Assembly: GCA_027625145.1 (NCBI GenBank)
Contig: JAQBXK010000012.1
Span: forward strand, 1 to 53,564
Direction of reading: 5' to 3'
Source: Pseudomonadota bacterium
GTDB taxonomy: Bacteria; Pseudomonadota; Alphaproteobacteria; Puniceispirillales; Marisalimonadaceae
DNA length: 53,564 bases
Shown here: positions 7,574 through 15,669 of the stretch, in pieces
Position numbering within the stretch: the stretch's first letter is position 1
Layout of the letters: the number at the start of each line of letters is the position of its first letter
Translations under genes and position numbers: made by a program
Notes under the pieces: model-generated
Database searches by the model: none
What the model saw: the letters and a program-made list of their open reading frames with translations, nothing else
What the model was told of the DNA's origin: nothing

Positions 7574-8620
7574 CTAATTTGGAAGATCTACTCTAAATTT
7601 TTTTGACAGCTTTTCTAACATTTCAACTGTTTCCTTTGCAAAGGTTATTCCATTTTTTAAAGAATTACTCCTTTTAGTTAACGCACTTTGTCCTGGCAAT
7701 CTGACTTTATCTATATTTTTTCTAGGTGGATTATCTAAACATTGCTGAGAAAGAAAAGTCATTTCTTTTTTAAAAACATCTAATCCAGCAAATGCCTCAG
7801 GATCAATAACTTGAACAAATGTTGATAAGTTCATTGTTTTAGGTTTCAGACTTCTTCCAGAACCAGACAAGCCTTGAGATAAAGCCTCAATACCTAAAGC
7901 TAAACCAAAACCTTTATGTCCATATTCCATTCCACCAATAGGCATCACTGTTCCATTTCTATCTCTAACTTCAAGGGGATCATTTGTTGGTGTACCATCA
8001 GAAGTTAATAAACAATCAAAATCAAAAACTTCATTTTTAGAAATTTTATCTGCTATCATATTATTAGTTGTAATTGATGCGCTTATATCAATTATAACTG
8101 GTTGATCATTAGTAGGATAAGCCATTGCCATTGGGTCAGGAGTCAACAAAGGCTTGGTTCCTCCGAATGGAGCTACCGTTGCAGCAGACGGGACTGAACT
8201 TTTAATTATTGGAACCAAACCCTTCTCAACAATAGGAAGCATATAAGCTGCTAATGCACCATTATGATGGCTATTCCTTATTAAAACAGTTGAAATACCA
8301 TAAATTTTTGCTCTTTCTGAAGCCGTTTTCAATGCCTTTTTAGTTAACCAAATACCAGGCAAAAGCTTTCCATCCCAAGTAACACAACTCCCTGTATCAT
8401 TTAAAATTTCTTCAGTTCCACTAATATTCATAGCACCTAACTCAATATCTTTTATATATAAGGGCAACAACCTTATACCATGGGTAGAGTGTCCCATCAT
8501 ATCCGCTTCAATTAAAATTTCAGCAGTGTCAACAGCCTTTTCTTCATCCATTTTTAAAGATAAAAGCACAGAAGTGCAAAATTTCATAAGTTTAGAATAT
8601 GTATACATATTAAGTCCCAT
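7574..8620 (-). CDS. Ldh-family NAD(P)-dependent oxidoreductase
   Basis: The 348-residue product is a member of the malate/L-lactate/ureidoglycolate dehydrogenase family, whose fold is unlike classical lactate dehydrogenases. Recognisable parts are MMGHSTHGIRLLPLY (catalytic His), RNSHHNGALAAYMLP, PFGGTKPLLTPDPMAMAYPT and GGMEYGHKGFGLALGIEAL. It oxidises or reduces a 2-hydroxy acid, which one is unknown. The ATG at 8620 has no convincing ribosome binding site; the ATG at 8608 is preceded by GGGAC five bases away and is a real alternative. It follows a DMT transporter gene by 5 bases, so the pair is probably co-transcribed. Confidence 0.85.
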   Translation of the reverse strand: MGLNMYTYSKLMKFCTSVLLSLKMDEEKAVDTAEILIEADMMGHSTHGIRLLPLYIKDIELGAMNISGTEEILNDTGSCVTWDGKLLPGIWLTKKALKTASERAKIYGISTVLIRNSHHNGALAAYMLPIVEKGLVPIIKSSVPSAATVAPFGGTKPLLTPDPMAMAYPTNDQPVIIDISASITTNNMIADKISKNEVFDFDCLLTSDGTPTNDPLEVRDRNGTVMPIGGMEYGHKGFGLALGIEALSQGLSGSGRSLKPKTMNLSTFVQVIDPEAFAGLDVFKKEMTFLSQQCLDNPPRKNIDKVRLPGQSALTKRSNSLKNGITFAKETVEMLEKLSKKFRVDLPN

Positions 8621-8625
8621 TTTTA

Positions 8626-9525
8626 TTAATTTTCTTTATTAAATGGTTTTTTTGCTGCTACAAAAATACCCATTACAATCATTAAAAGTGCACATAAATC
8701 ATAATAAGAGATTGATAAATCTAAATAAATTGTATCAATTAATATAGCTAGCACTGGTACCATCATAACAGATATAGAAGTTACAGTAACAGTAAAATTT
8801 TTTAAAACTATAAAATAAGCCCAATATGTATAAGCACTAGCAAAGAAAATAGCGAATATCAAAACTAAAAAATGCCTGTAATCTGGTTCTCCTATATTAT
8901 TTAAATCCCATAAAATAGCAAAAGGAATAATAGGCAAAATACCTATTAATTGCTGCCAACCCGCAATAACAAATGCATCAAATTTTAAACCACCATATTT
9001 TAAAATTATTGTCCCTACCCCCCAACTAAATCCTGCCATTAGCATAACAAAAATTCCAACCCAATTTGAAAAAAAGTCTATTCCAGCAGCAAGCGAAATA
9101 ACACCAAATACCCCTAAGCAAAGAGCTATAAAGCTTGAAATAGTTATTTTTTCATACCCCATCATAGCCGCAATCATAACAGCCCATACAGGCATTGTAT
9201 AACCTAAAACAGCGGCCCTTCCACCTCCTAATAAACTTACACCATAGAGCATTAAAACTTGCCATAACGTTACATTAAACAAACTTATCAAAATTAATGA
9301 TGTCCAATTTTTTTTAGGAATAATTAATTTTTTACTTCTGATTTTTGCTATCAATAAAAGTATGATGGCAGCAGGAATACCAGCGGACATTCTAAAGACT
9401 AATGGTGGGATTTCTTGAACAACAAAACGAAATAAAGGCCAAACCAATGTCCAAACAACAATTAATAAAACTAAAACAAGTATTAATTTTATTTGTTTAA
9501 AGCTTTTAGGTAATGAAAAAAACAT
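8626..9525 (-). CDS. DMT-superfamily EamA transporter
   Basis: The 299-residue product has ten predicted membrane helices in two EamA repeats. The first contains VWTLVWPLFRFVVQEIPPLVFR, a variant of the family's W-x-x-x-P-x-F pattern, and LLGGGRAAVLGYTMPVWA. The second has GFSWGVGTIILKYG. It is an inner-membrane metabolite carrier, direction and substrate unknown. It sits between a small secreted protein and an Ldh-family dehydrogenase with gaps of 3-5 bases, so it may move the hydroxy- or keto acid that the dehydrogenase handles. Confidence 0.85.
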   Translation of the reverse strand: MFFSLPKSFKQIKLILVLVLLIVVWTLVWPLFRFVVQEIPPLVFRMSAGIPAAIILLLIAKIRSKKLIIPKKNWTSLILISLFNVTLWQVLMLYGVSLLGGGRAAVLGYTMPVWAVMIAAMMGYEKITISSFIALCLGVFGVISLAAGIDFFSNWVGIFVMLMAGFSWGVGTIILKYGGLKFDAFVIAGWQQLIGILPIIPFAILWDLNNIGEPDYRHFLVLIFAIFFASAYTYWAYFIVLKNFTVTVTSISVMMVPVLAILIDTIYLDLSISYYDLCALLMIVMGIFVAAKKPFNKEN

Positions 9526-9528
9526 ATT

Positions 9529-9915
9529 TTATTTTTTTTCATCACATAAATATCTAGTTATAGAGGCATTGACAGCTAGAACAAAAGACAGAGTTTCATC
9601 ATTAATAAAAAAAATATCTTGAATATGCGTCCAAGGTTCTTCTTCATTGAAGGCGTAAGCTTTGCTCCCTCCTAAACCAAGCATTTTATATTTTGAATTG
9701 TTTGCCAAAAATGATCCTGATTTTTCATTTTTACCATCTATTATGGTAACCTCAACAGACTTTTCTTTACCAGTGATCTTAAATATATGAATTCCGTTTG
9801 ACCTAACAGCTGCAGCACTTTTTGGTTTGCAAATAAACAATGTTTCTTTGGCAAAAGAATTTGAAGCAAAAAAACAAAGAACACAAATATATAGAATAAA
9901 TTTTATAATGAACAT
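9529..9915 (-). CDS. Small secreted protein of unknown function
   Basis: The product has 128 residues with a clear Sec signal peptide (hydrophobic 5-18, likely cleavage after SNSFA at residue 22). The mature part holds two cysteines (in LFICKPKS and RYLCDEKK, near the two ends) that could form a disulfide bridge. I do not recognise the family. AAGGAAG upstream supports the ATG. It leads a tight unit with a DMT transporter and an Ldh-family enzyme and follows malonyl-CoA decarboxylase by 32 bases, but no role can be assigned from this. Confidence 0.7.
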   Translation of the reverse strand: MFIIKFILYICVLCFFASNSFAKETLFICKPKSAAAVRSNGIHIFKITGKEKSVEVTIIDGKNEKSGSFLANNSKYKMLGLGGSKAYAFNEEEPWTHIQDIFFINDETLSFVLAVNASITRYLCDEKK

Positions 9916-9947
9916 TATACTTCTTCCTTTAAAAAATTAAAATTTAT

Positions 9948-11252
9948 TTAGCTAGAATTGTTTATATATTTGAATAAACTATTTTTAGCTTGTTTTGAAA
10001 TATTGATTTTTTTTTCTGAAACCAACAACTCATGATTTTTTTCAACTTTATCAAGATCATAAAGATAATTAACCATAATTCCTGCAGAAAGAGATTTGCC
10101 GTTTTTTGAAGAATCCCCTAAAAAATTAACTTGCTCTAAAGAAGCTCCATTCCCCAAATGGAACCTTGCTACAGGGTCATTAGGTAATCCATCAGGACGA
10201 TCTGAGTTCATAAAATAATTACCAACATAATGCATAATTAAATCATGATTTTTTAAAAAATGCTCGGGGGTAACACATTTTTCTAACTTGATATCAATTT
10301 TAGGAAATTTATTTCTTATCCATTTTCTAAAACCAGGAACAGGAGAGAGAGTTATAAATTTTTTTAAATTTTTAAATTCTAAATTTAAATCATTTGCAAC
10401 TTGCTTTATTAAAAAATTACCAAAAGAAATTCCAGCCAAACCTTTTTGACAATTAGATATTGAATAAAAAACTGCAACACTTGTTTCTTCAGGATCTAAT
10501 ATATCTCTTTTTTCTCTTAGAACATCCTCAATTTTAGCGGGAATATCTTTCATAAGAGCCACTTCAACAAATATAATAGGTTCATCTTGCATAGCTGGAT
10601 GAAAAAAAGCAAAACATCTTCTATCTTTTGGAGCTAAACGCGCTCTCAACTCATCCCATGAATTAATCTGATGAACAGCCTCATATGCAATAATTTTTTC
10701 TAAAATATGAGCTGGAGTTTCCCAATTAATTGGCCTTAAGATCAAAAATCCTCTATTAAACCAATTTTTAAATAAATAAACCATATCATTATCTACTGCC
10801 TTTAATTCAGAATTATTTTTAAGTAATTCCAAAAGTTTTTTTCTTATATTAACTAATCTTATAGTGCCTCGAGATATTCCATTACATCTTCTAAAGATCT
10901 CACGACGTTTTGGTTCAGATAATTTAAGTAAATTTATTAAATTATTTGAACTTTGTTCTGTTTTATAACTTTCAATAGCTAGAGATAAATCTTTAGTAGA
11001 TATTTCATAGTTATCTCGGATCAATTTGAAGAAATCTAAAAGATCATTATCACTTAATTTTTCACAATGCTGCATTAACAACTCAGCATAAACTAAAGCA
11101 GAAACTTCTCCTTTTGCGGATGAAACATTCTCAATAAAATCTTTTGTTGAAGTTGACTTTTTTTTCTCTGCGAAAAAATTAAACGACTTACTTTTAATAG
11201 GCTTTTCAAATATTGAATTCAAAAGTTCTTGTACAAACTTAATTTTGATCAT
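9948..11252 (-). CDS. Malonyl-CoA decarboxylase
   Basis: The 434-residue product shows the two-part MCD architecture: an alpha-helical N-terminal domain (about 1-165) and a C-terminal acetyltransferase-like catalytic domain. Conserved catalytic-domain signatures include WDELRARLAPKDRRCFAFFHP, FYSISNCQKGLAGISFGNFLIK, TLSPVPGFRKW and the substrate-binding RFHLGNGA. It converts malonyl-CoA to acetyl-CoA and CO2. AAGGG about 8 bases upstream supports the ATG. No malonyl-CoA synthetase is adjacent, so its malonyl-CoA would come from elsewhere. A one-mismatch copy of the hpaR-type site lies upstream (11322-11333). Confidence 0.93.
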   Translation of the reverse strand: MIKIKFVQELLNSIFEKPIKSKSFNFFAEKKKSTSTKDFIENVSSAKGEVSALVYAELLMQHCEKLSDNDLLDFFKLIRDNYEISTKDLSLAIESYKTEQSSNNLINLLKLSEPKRREIFRRCNGISRGTIRLVNIRKKLLELLKNNSELKAVDNDMVYLFKNWFNRGFLILRPINWETPAHILEKIIAYEAVHQINSWDELRARLAPKDRRCFAFFHPAMQDEPIIFVEVALMKDIPAKIEDVLREKRDILDPEETSVAVFYSISNCQKGLAGISFGNFLIKQVANDLNLEFKNLKKFITLSPVPGFRKWIRNKFPKIDIKLEKCVTPEHFLKNHDLIMHYVGNYFMNSDRPDGLPNDPVARFHLGNGASLEQVNFLGDSSKNGKSLSAGIMVNYLYDLDKVEKNHELLVSEKKINISKQAKNSLFKYINNSS

Positions 11253-11321
11253 TTTTCTTGACCCTTAATATAATCAGGGGAAATTCATAATAACAATAAT
11301 AAAACCACTATACACATAGTA

Positions 11322-11333
11322 TTAGTATGTTAA
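11322..11333. promoter_or_regulatory. Candidate operator, TTAGTATGTTAA
   Basis: The sequence differs by one base from the hpaR promoter site (TTAATATGTTAA) and has the same orientation. It lies 70 bases upstream of the malonyl-CoA decarboxylase start codon, in the only gap between it and the aminotransferase gene. Support is only by resemblance and position. Confidence 0.3.
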
Positions 11334-11359
11334 AAATTTAAATAATATATTTATTTATT

Positions 11360-12538
11360 TTAAATATTATTAGCTAAATACTCTGATGCTCTAGAAGCCC
11401 CTCCCTTTTGGTGAGGTATTTCTGCTAAAGACAATCCCATTTCTACACCACTTAAGGTTCCCATAAGCATTAAATCATTAAAGTCACCAAGGTGACCTAT
11501 ACGAAAAACTTGCCCAGCTAATTTTGACAAACCATTCCCAAGAGACATATTAAGTTTTTCTAAAATAATTTTTCTTAGTTCATCTGCATCATATCCAGCT
11601 GGAAGTTTAACTGCCGTTAAAACACTTGAGTAATCTCTCTCTTCAACACATAAAACCTCTAGTCCCCATGCTTGCACAGCAATTCTTGTTGCTTTTGCAT
11701 GCCTATCATGACGTTTAAAAACATTTTCAAGACCTTCTTCATGCAACATTATAATGGCTTCTTTTAGGCCATATAATAAATTCGTTGCAGGTGTATAAGG
11801 AAAAGATCCTGATTTATTAGAATTTATTTGATCTTCCCAGTCCCAATATGACCTTCTATATGAAGAGTGCTTTGACTTTTCTAGAGCTTTCTTTGAAATA
11901 GCATTAAAAGATAATCCTGGGGGAAGCATTAACCCTTTTTGTGAGCCAGAAACAGTAACGTCAACTCCCCACTCGTCATGCTGAAAGTCCATTGAAGCTA
12001 ATCCAGAAATTGTGTCTACCATTAATAATGCATCATGTTTTGCATTATACATAGCTTCTCTTACTTCTTTAATTCTAGAAGTGCATCCAGTAGAAGTCTC
12101 ATTATGAACTACACAAACAGCTTTAATTTTACCTTCTTTATCCTCAATTAATCGATCAAATAATTTCTGAGGCTCTACTCCCCTTCTCCAATCAGTCTTT
12201 AAAAACTCTGTTTTAATTCCTAACTTTAAAGCCATTTTTTGCCATAAAGACGCAAAATGTCCTGTTTCTACCATTAAAACTAAATCACCTTCATCAAGAG
12301 TGTTAACTAAAGCCGCTTCCCATGCACCTGTTCCTGATGCAGTATAAATGACAACATTATCTTTAGTTTTAAAAATACTTTTCATACCCTCAATACAATC
12401 TTTTGTTAAAACTTGAAAATCAGGCCCTCTGTGATCGATAGTAGGATAATCCATTGCTCTTAAAATTCTATCTGGAACGTTTGATGGGCCTGGCAATTGT
12501 AAAAAATGTTTTCCAGGCTGGTATTTGGAGTTAATCAT
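11360..12538 (-). CDS. Class V glyoxylate aminotransferase (serine/alanine--glyoxylate type)
   Basis: The 392-residue PLP enzyme starts with the typical LPGPSNVPDRILRAM and DHRGPDF segments. The cofactor lysine is K201 in GSQKGLMLPPGL, preceded by the PLP-pocket aspartate in MVDTISG. It moves an amino group to glyoxylate, making glycine, in the cytoplasm. The neighbouring purine pathway ends in glyoxylate, which gives a direct reason for its location. Because the same family includes ureidoglycine--glyoxylate aminotransferase (PucG), that activity is an alternative; however, allantoicase here makes ureidoglycolate, not ureidoglycine, so serine- or alanine-glyoxylate activity is more likely. 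It diverges from the YdiJ-type gene. Confidence 0.87.
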   Translation of the reverse strand: MINSKYQPGKHFLQLPGPSNVPDRILRAMDYPTIDHRGPDFQVLTKDCIEGMKSIFKTKDNVVIYTASGTGAWEAALVNTLDEGDLVLMVETGHFASLWQKMALKLGIKTEFLKTDWRRGVEPQKLFDRLIEDKEGKIKAVCVVHNETSTGCTSRIKEVREAMYNAKHDALLMVDTISGLASMDFQHDEWGVDVTVSGSQKGLMLPPGLSFNAISKKALEKSKHSSYRRSYWDWEDQINSNKSGSFPYTPATNLLYGLKEAIIMLHEEGLENVFKRHDRHAKATRIAVQAWGLEVLCVEERDYSSVLTAVKLPAGYDADELRKIILEKLNMSLGNGLSKLAGQVFRIGHLGDFNDLMLMGTLSGVEMGLSLAEIPHQKGGASRASEYLANNI

Positions 12539-12592
12539 ATTTATATTTTCATCCTAAAATTCTAAATTATTGATATTACCTTAATGTTTTTT

Positions 12593-12620
12593 TTGACAGA
12601 ATATAAAACACTGTTACTTT
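12593..12620 (+). promoter_or_regulatory. Possible promoter of the YdiJ-type gene
   Basis: A perfect TTGACA (12593-12598) lies 16 bases before TACTTT (12615-12620), a weak -10. Both are within the 120-base divergent gap, about 40-65 bases before the plus-strand ATG at 12659. The -35 is convincing, the -10 less so. Confidence 0.4.
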
Positions 12621-12658
12621 CACAATATATCACTAACTAAGTCAAAAGGTTTTTCATA

Positions 12659-15622
12659 ATGATAACTATCAATAACGAAATTGATTTAAGTTCTTTTAAA
12701 GAAAAATTCAAATCAGGTTTCTTTGATGACAAGTTTACTAGAGGTTTATATTCAACTGATGCTTCAATTTATCAAATGATGCCTTATGGAGTTTTAATTC
12801 CAAAATCAAAATCTGATGTTATTGATGCTATAAAATTTTCAATTGCAAACAAAACTGCTCTTCTACCTAGGGGCGGTGGCACATCACAATGCGGGCAAAC
12901 TGTTAACCATGCAATTGTTATCGATAATTCAAAGCATTTAAATAAAATTATTCATTTTGATAAAGACAAAATGATATGCATTGTTCAGCCAGGTATAGTT
13001 TTAGATGAATTAAACCGATTCTTGAAACCCTATGGTTTATTCTTTCCTGTTGATGTTTCTACATCAAGCAGAGCTACAATAGGAGGTATGACTGGTAATA
13101 ATAGTTGTGGAGGCAGGTCTATAAGATATGGAATGATGCGTGATAATGTTTTAAATATTGAAGCAGCTTTATCTGATGGATCTTTGTATAATTTTGGATC
13201 TATTGATGTTCAGAACCCAGTCAAAAATTCGCAGAATAAATTTGCAGAAAACATTCTTGCTAATTTAATAAATTTAGCCAATAAAAATAAACAAGAAATT
13301 TTAGATAAATTCCCTAAAGTTCTTCGAAGAGTTGGTGGTTATAATATTGAAGCATTAATTCAAGATGCGATGGCCTTAAGACCTAACGGCAAAAAAGGTG
13401 ATGGAATTAATTTATCACATTTATTAGTTGGCTCGGAAGGAACCTTGGCTTACTCAACTGAAATAACATTAAAGTTATCTCACTTACCTTCTAAGAAGGT
13501 AATGGGCATTTGTCATTTTCCAAGTTTTTATGAAGCTATGAATGCAGTTCAACATATTATTAAGCTAGATCCTGTGGGAATAGAATTAATTGATGATACA
13601 ATGATTGAACTAGCTAGAAACATTGAAATATTTAAACCAATTATTAATGAAGTAGTTAAAGGCAAGCCAAAATCACTTTTAGTTATTGAATTTGCTGAAG
13701 ATAATATGGATGAGAATATAAGTAGACTTAAACAATTAAATATTCTTATGAAAGATATAGGATATTCTTGGAAAAATACTCCAAAAAAAATTGGTGGCGT
13801 AGTTGATATATTAGACAACAAAACTCAATCAAGTGTTACTGAAATGAGAAAATCCGGACTTAATATTATGATGTCTATGAAAAATGAAGCTAAACCAGTT
13901 TCATTTGTAGAAGATTGTGCGGTAGAACTAACAGATCTTGCTGAATACACTGACGGCCTTAATAAAATTTTTGATAAGCATGAAGTAAAAGGCACATGGT
14001 ACGCTCATGCATCTGTAGGATGCCTGCATGTACGACCTGTTCTAAATATGAAGCTTCAAGAAGATGTTTCTAAAATGAGAAACATTGCTAATGAGGCGAG
14101 TGAATTAGTTAAAAAATATAAAGGCTCATTTTCTGGAGAGCATGGAGATGGAATTGTCAGATCTGAATTTAATGAGGTGATGTTTGGCAAAAAAATGATG
14201 TCTATTTTTGAAGAAATTAAGACAAGTTTTGACCCAAATAATGTTTTTAATCCTGGAAAAATAATTAGGTCTCCTAAAATGGATGATAGATCTTTGTTTA
14301 GATATGCTCCTGGGTATAAAGCAGAAGATATTGCTACAGTATTGAATTGGTCAGACTGGCCAGGTAAATCAGGTGGCTTTCAAGGCGCTATTGAAATGTG
14401 TAATAATAATGGCTCATGTAGAAAATTAGATGGAGGGGTAATGTGCCCATCTTATAGAGTTACTCGTGATGAAAGAGATTCAACAAGAGGGAGAGCAAAC
14501 ACACTAAGATTAGCTCTCTCCGGTCAACTTGGTGATCAAGCTTTAACTAGCATTGAAATGACTGAAACAATGAGTTTATGTGTTTCATGCAAAGCGTGTA
14601 AGCGTGAATGCCCTACGGGTGTTGATATGGCAAAGATGAAAATTGAGATCACAAGCCTAAAGACAAAAAAATATGGTTTAAGTATTCATGAAAAGTTAAT
14701 TGCTTATTTACCTGATTATGCATTGATGGCTTCAAAAATACCTAGTTTATTAAATTTAAGAGATAAAATTCCAGGTGCTGCAAAATTTAGCGAAATATTT
14801 TTAGGATTTACAGCTAAACGTCCTCTTCCTAAATGGAGAAAAGATTTCTTTCAAAACAATGAATTACCAGAAAACCCTTCATTAATGGGCAACAATATGC
14901 CGGTTATTCTATTTGTAGATACCTTTAGTCGATACTATGAACCTGAAAATGTTAGATCTGCAATTAAAGTTCTTAAAGCCGCAGGGTATTATCCTTTTTT
15001 ACCTTCATCAACAAGCGTTAACAAACCTTTATGTTGTGGAAGGACATATATTAGCAATGGACTAATGAACAAAGCTGAAACTGAAGGCAAGAGATTATTA
15101 GATACCTTTTTACCATATTTAAAAAATAATATTCCAATTGTTGGGATAGAGCCTTCATGTATTTTATCATTCAGAGATGAGCTTCCATCTTTAATAAAAG
15201 ATCCTAATATTAATCTTCTGAAAAATAATTCTTATACATTTGAAGAATTGTTATCTAAGAAATGTAAAAAAATTAATTTCAAAAAAATAACACAAAAAGT
15301 TTTATTGCATGGGCATTGTCATCAAAAAGCTTTTGATGCCGTAAAACCAATTCAAAAAGTACTTAGTATGATTAAAGGTTTAGAAGTTGATTTAATTGAT
15401 ACCAGTTGTTGTGGAATGGCTGGAGCCTTTGGTTACAATAAAAAAACCTATGAAGTGTCTATTAAAATGGCTGAAGAGAAATTATTTCCAGCTATTAGAA
15501 GAGCTAAAAAAAATATTACTATTATAGCTGACGGAACTTCTTGTCGTTGCCAAATTAAAGATGGTCTGAATAGAGAAGCAATCCACATTGTTCAGTTTCT
15601 TGATAAAAATATAATTTACTAA
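12659..15622 (+). CDS. ydiJ: YdiJ-type FAD/Fe-S D-2-hydroxyacid dehydrogenase
   Basis: The 987-residue fusion protein has an FAD-binding PCMH domain (about 40-270; PRGGGTSQCGQ, STSSRATIGGMTGNNSCGGRS), an FAD oxidase C-terminal domain (to about 535; GSFSGEHGDGIVRSEF), and an iron-sulfur domain. Cys581, 587 and 596 precede a typical cluster motif at Cys641-644-647-651. Two cysteine-rich domains follow (LCCGRTY; HGHCHQKAF and SCCGMAGAFG). The architecture and length match E. coli YdiJ, a D-2-hydroxyglutarate dehydrogenase, and related D-lactate dehydrogenases. Electrons would pass to the quinone pool or an electron carrier. The substrate is not certain; D-2-hydroxyglutarate, D-lactate or glycolate are candidates. 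Confidence 0.87.
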   Translation: MITINNEIDLSSFKEKFKSGFFDDKFTRGLYSTDASIYQMMPYGVLIPKSKSDVIDAIKFSIANKTALLPRGGGTSQCGQTVNHAIVIDNSKHLNKIIHFDKDKMICIVQPGIVLDELNRFLKPYGLFFPVDVSTSSRATIGGMTGNNSCGGRSIRYGMMRDNVLNIEAALSDGSLYNFGSIDVQNPVKNSQNKFAENILANLINLANKNKQEILDKFPKVLRRVGGYNIEALIQDAMALRPNGKKGDGINLSHLLVGSEGTLAYSTEITLKLSHLPSKKVMGICHFPSFYEAMNAVQHIIKLDPVGIELIDDTMIELARNIEIFKPIINEVVKGKPKSLLVIEFAEDNMDENISRLKQLNILMKDIGYSWKNTPKKIGGVVDILDNKTQSSVTEMRKSGLNIMMSMKNEAKPVSFVEDCAVELTDLAEYTDGLNKIFDKHEVKGTWYAHASVGCLHVRPVLNMKLQEDVSKMRNIANEASELVKKYKGSFSGEHGDGIVRSEFNEVMFGKKMMSIFEEIKTSFDPNNVFNPGKIIRSPKMDDRSLFRYAPGYKAEDIATVLNWSDWPGKSGGFQGAIEMCNNNGSCRKLDGGVMCPSYRVTRDERDSTRGRANTLRLALSGQLGDQALTSIEMTETMSLCVSCKACKRECPTGVDMAKMKIEITSLKTKKYGLSIHEKLIAYLPDYALMASKIPSLLNLRDKIPGAAKFSEIFLGFTAKRPLPKWRKDFFQNNELPENPSLMGNNMPVILFVDTFSRYYEPENVRSAIKVLKAAGYYPFLPSSTSVNKPLCCGRTYISNGLMNKAETEGKRLLDTFLPYLKNNIPIVGIEPSCILSFRDELPSLIKDPNINLLKNNSYTFEELLSKKCKKINFKKITQKVLLHGHCHQKAFDAVKPIQKVLSMIKGLEVDLIDTSCCGMAGAFGYNKKTYEVSIKMAEEKLFPAIRRAKKNITIIADGTSCRCQIKDGLNREAIHIVQFLDKNIIY

Positions 15623-15669
15623 ATAAGAATATGATATAATATTATTTTAGCTTATTATAAAGGGTAAAA

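Noticed and set aside
11360-12538. Ureidoglycine--glyoxylate aminotransferase (PucG) as the main call
   Set aside because: The encoded pathway uses allantoicase and ureidoglycolate lyase, so ureidoglycine is not an expected intermediate; kept only as an alternative.
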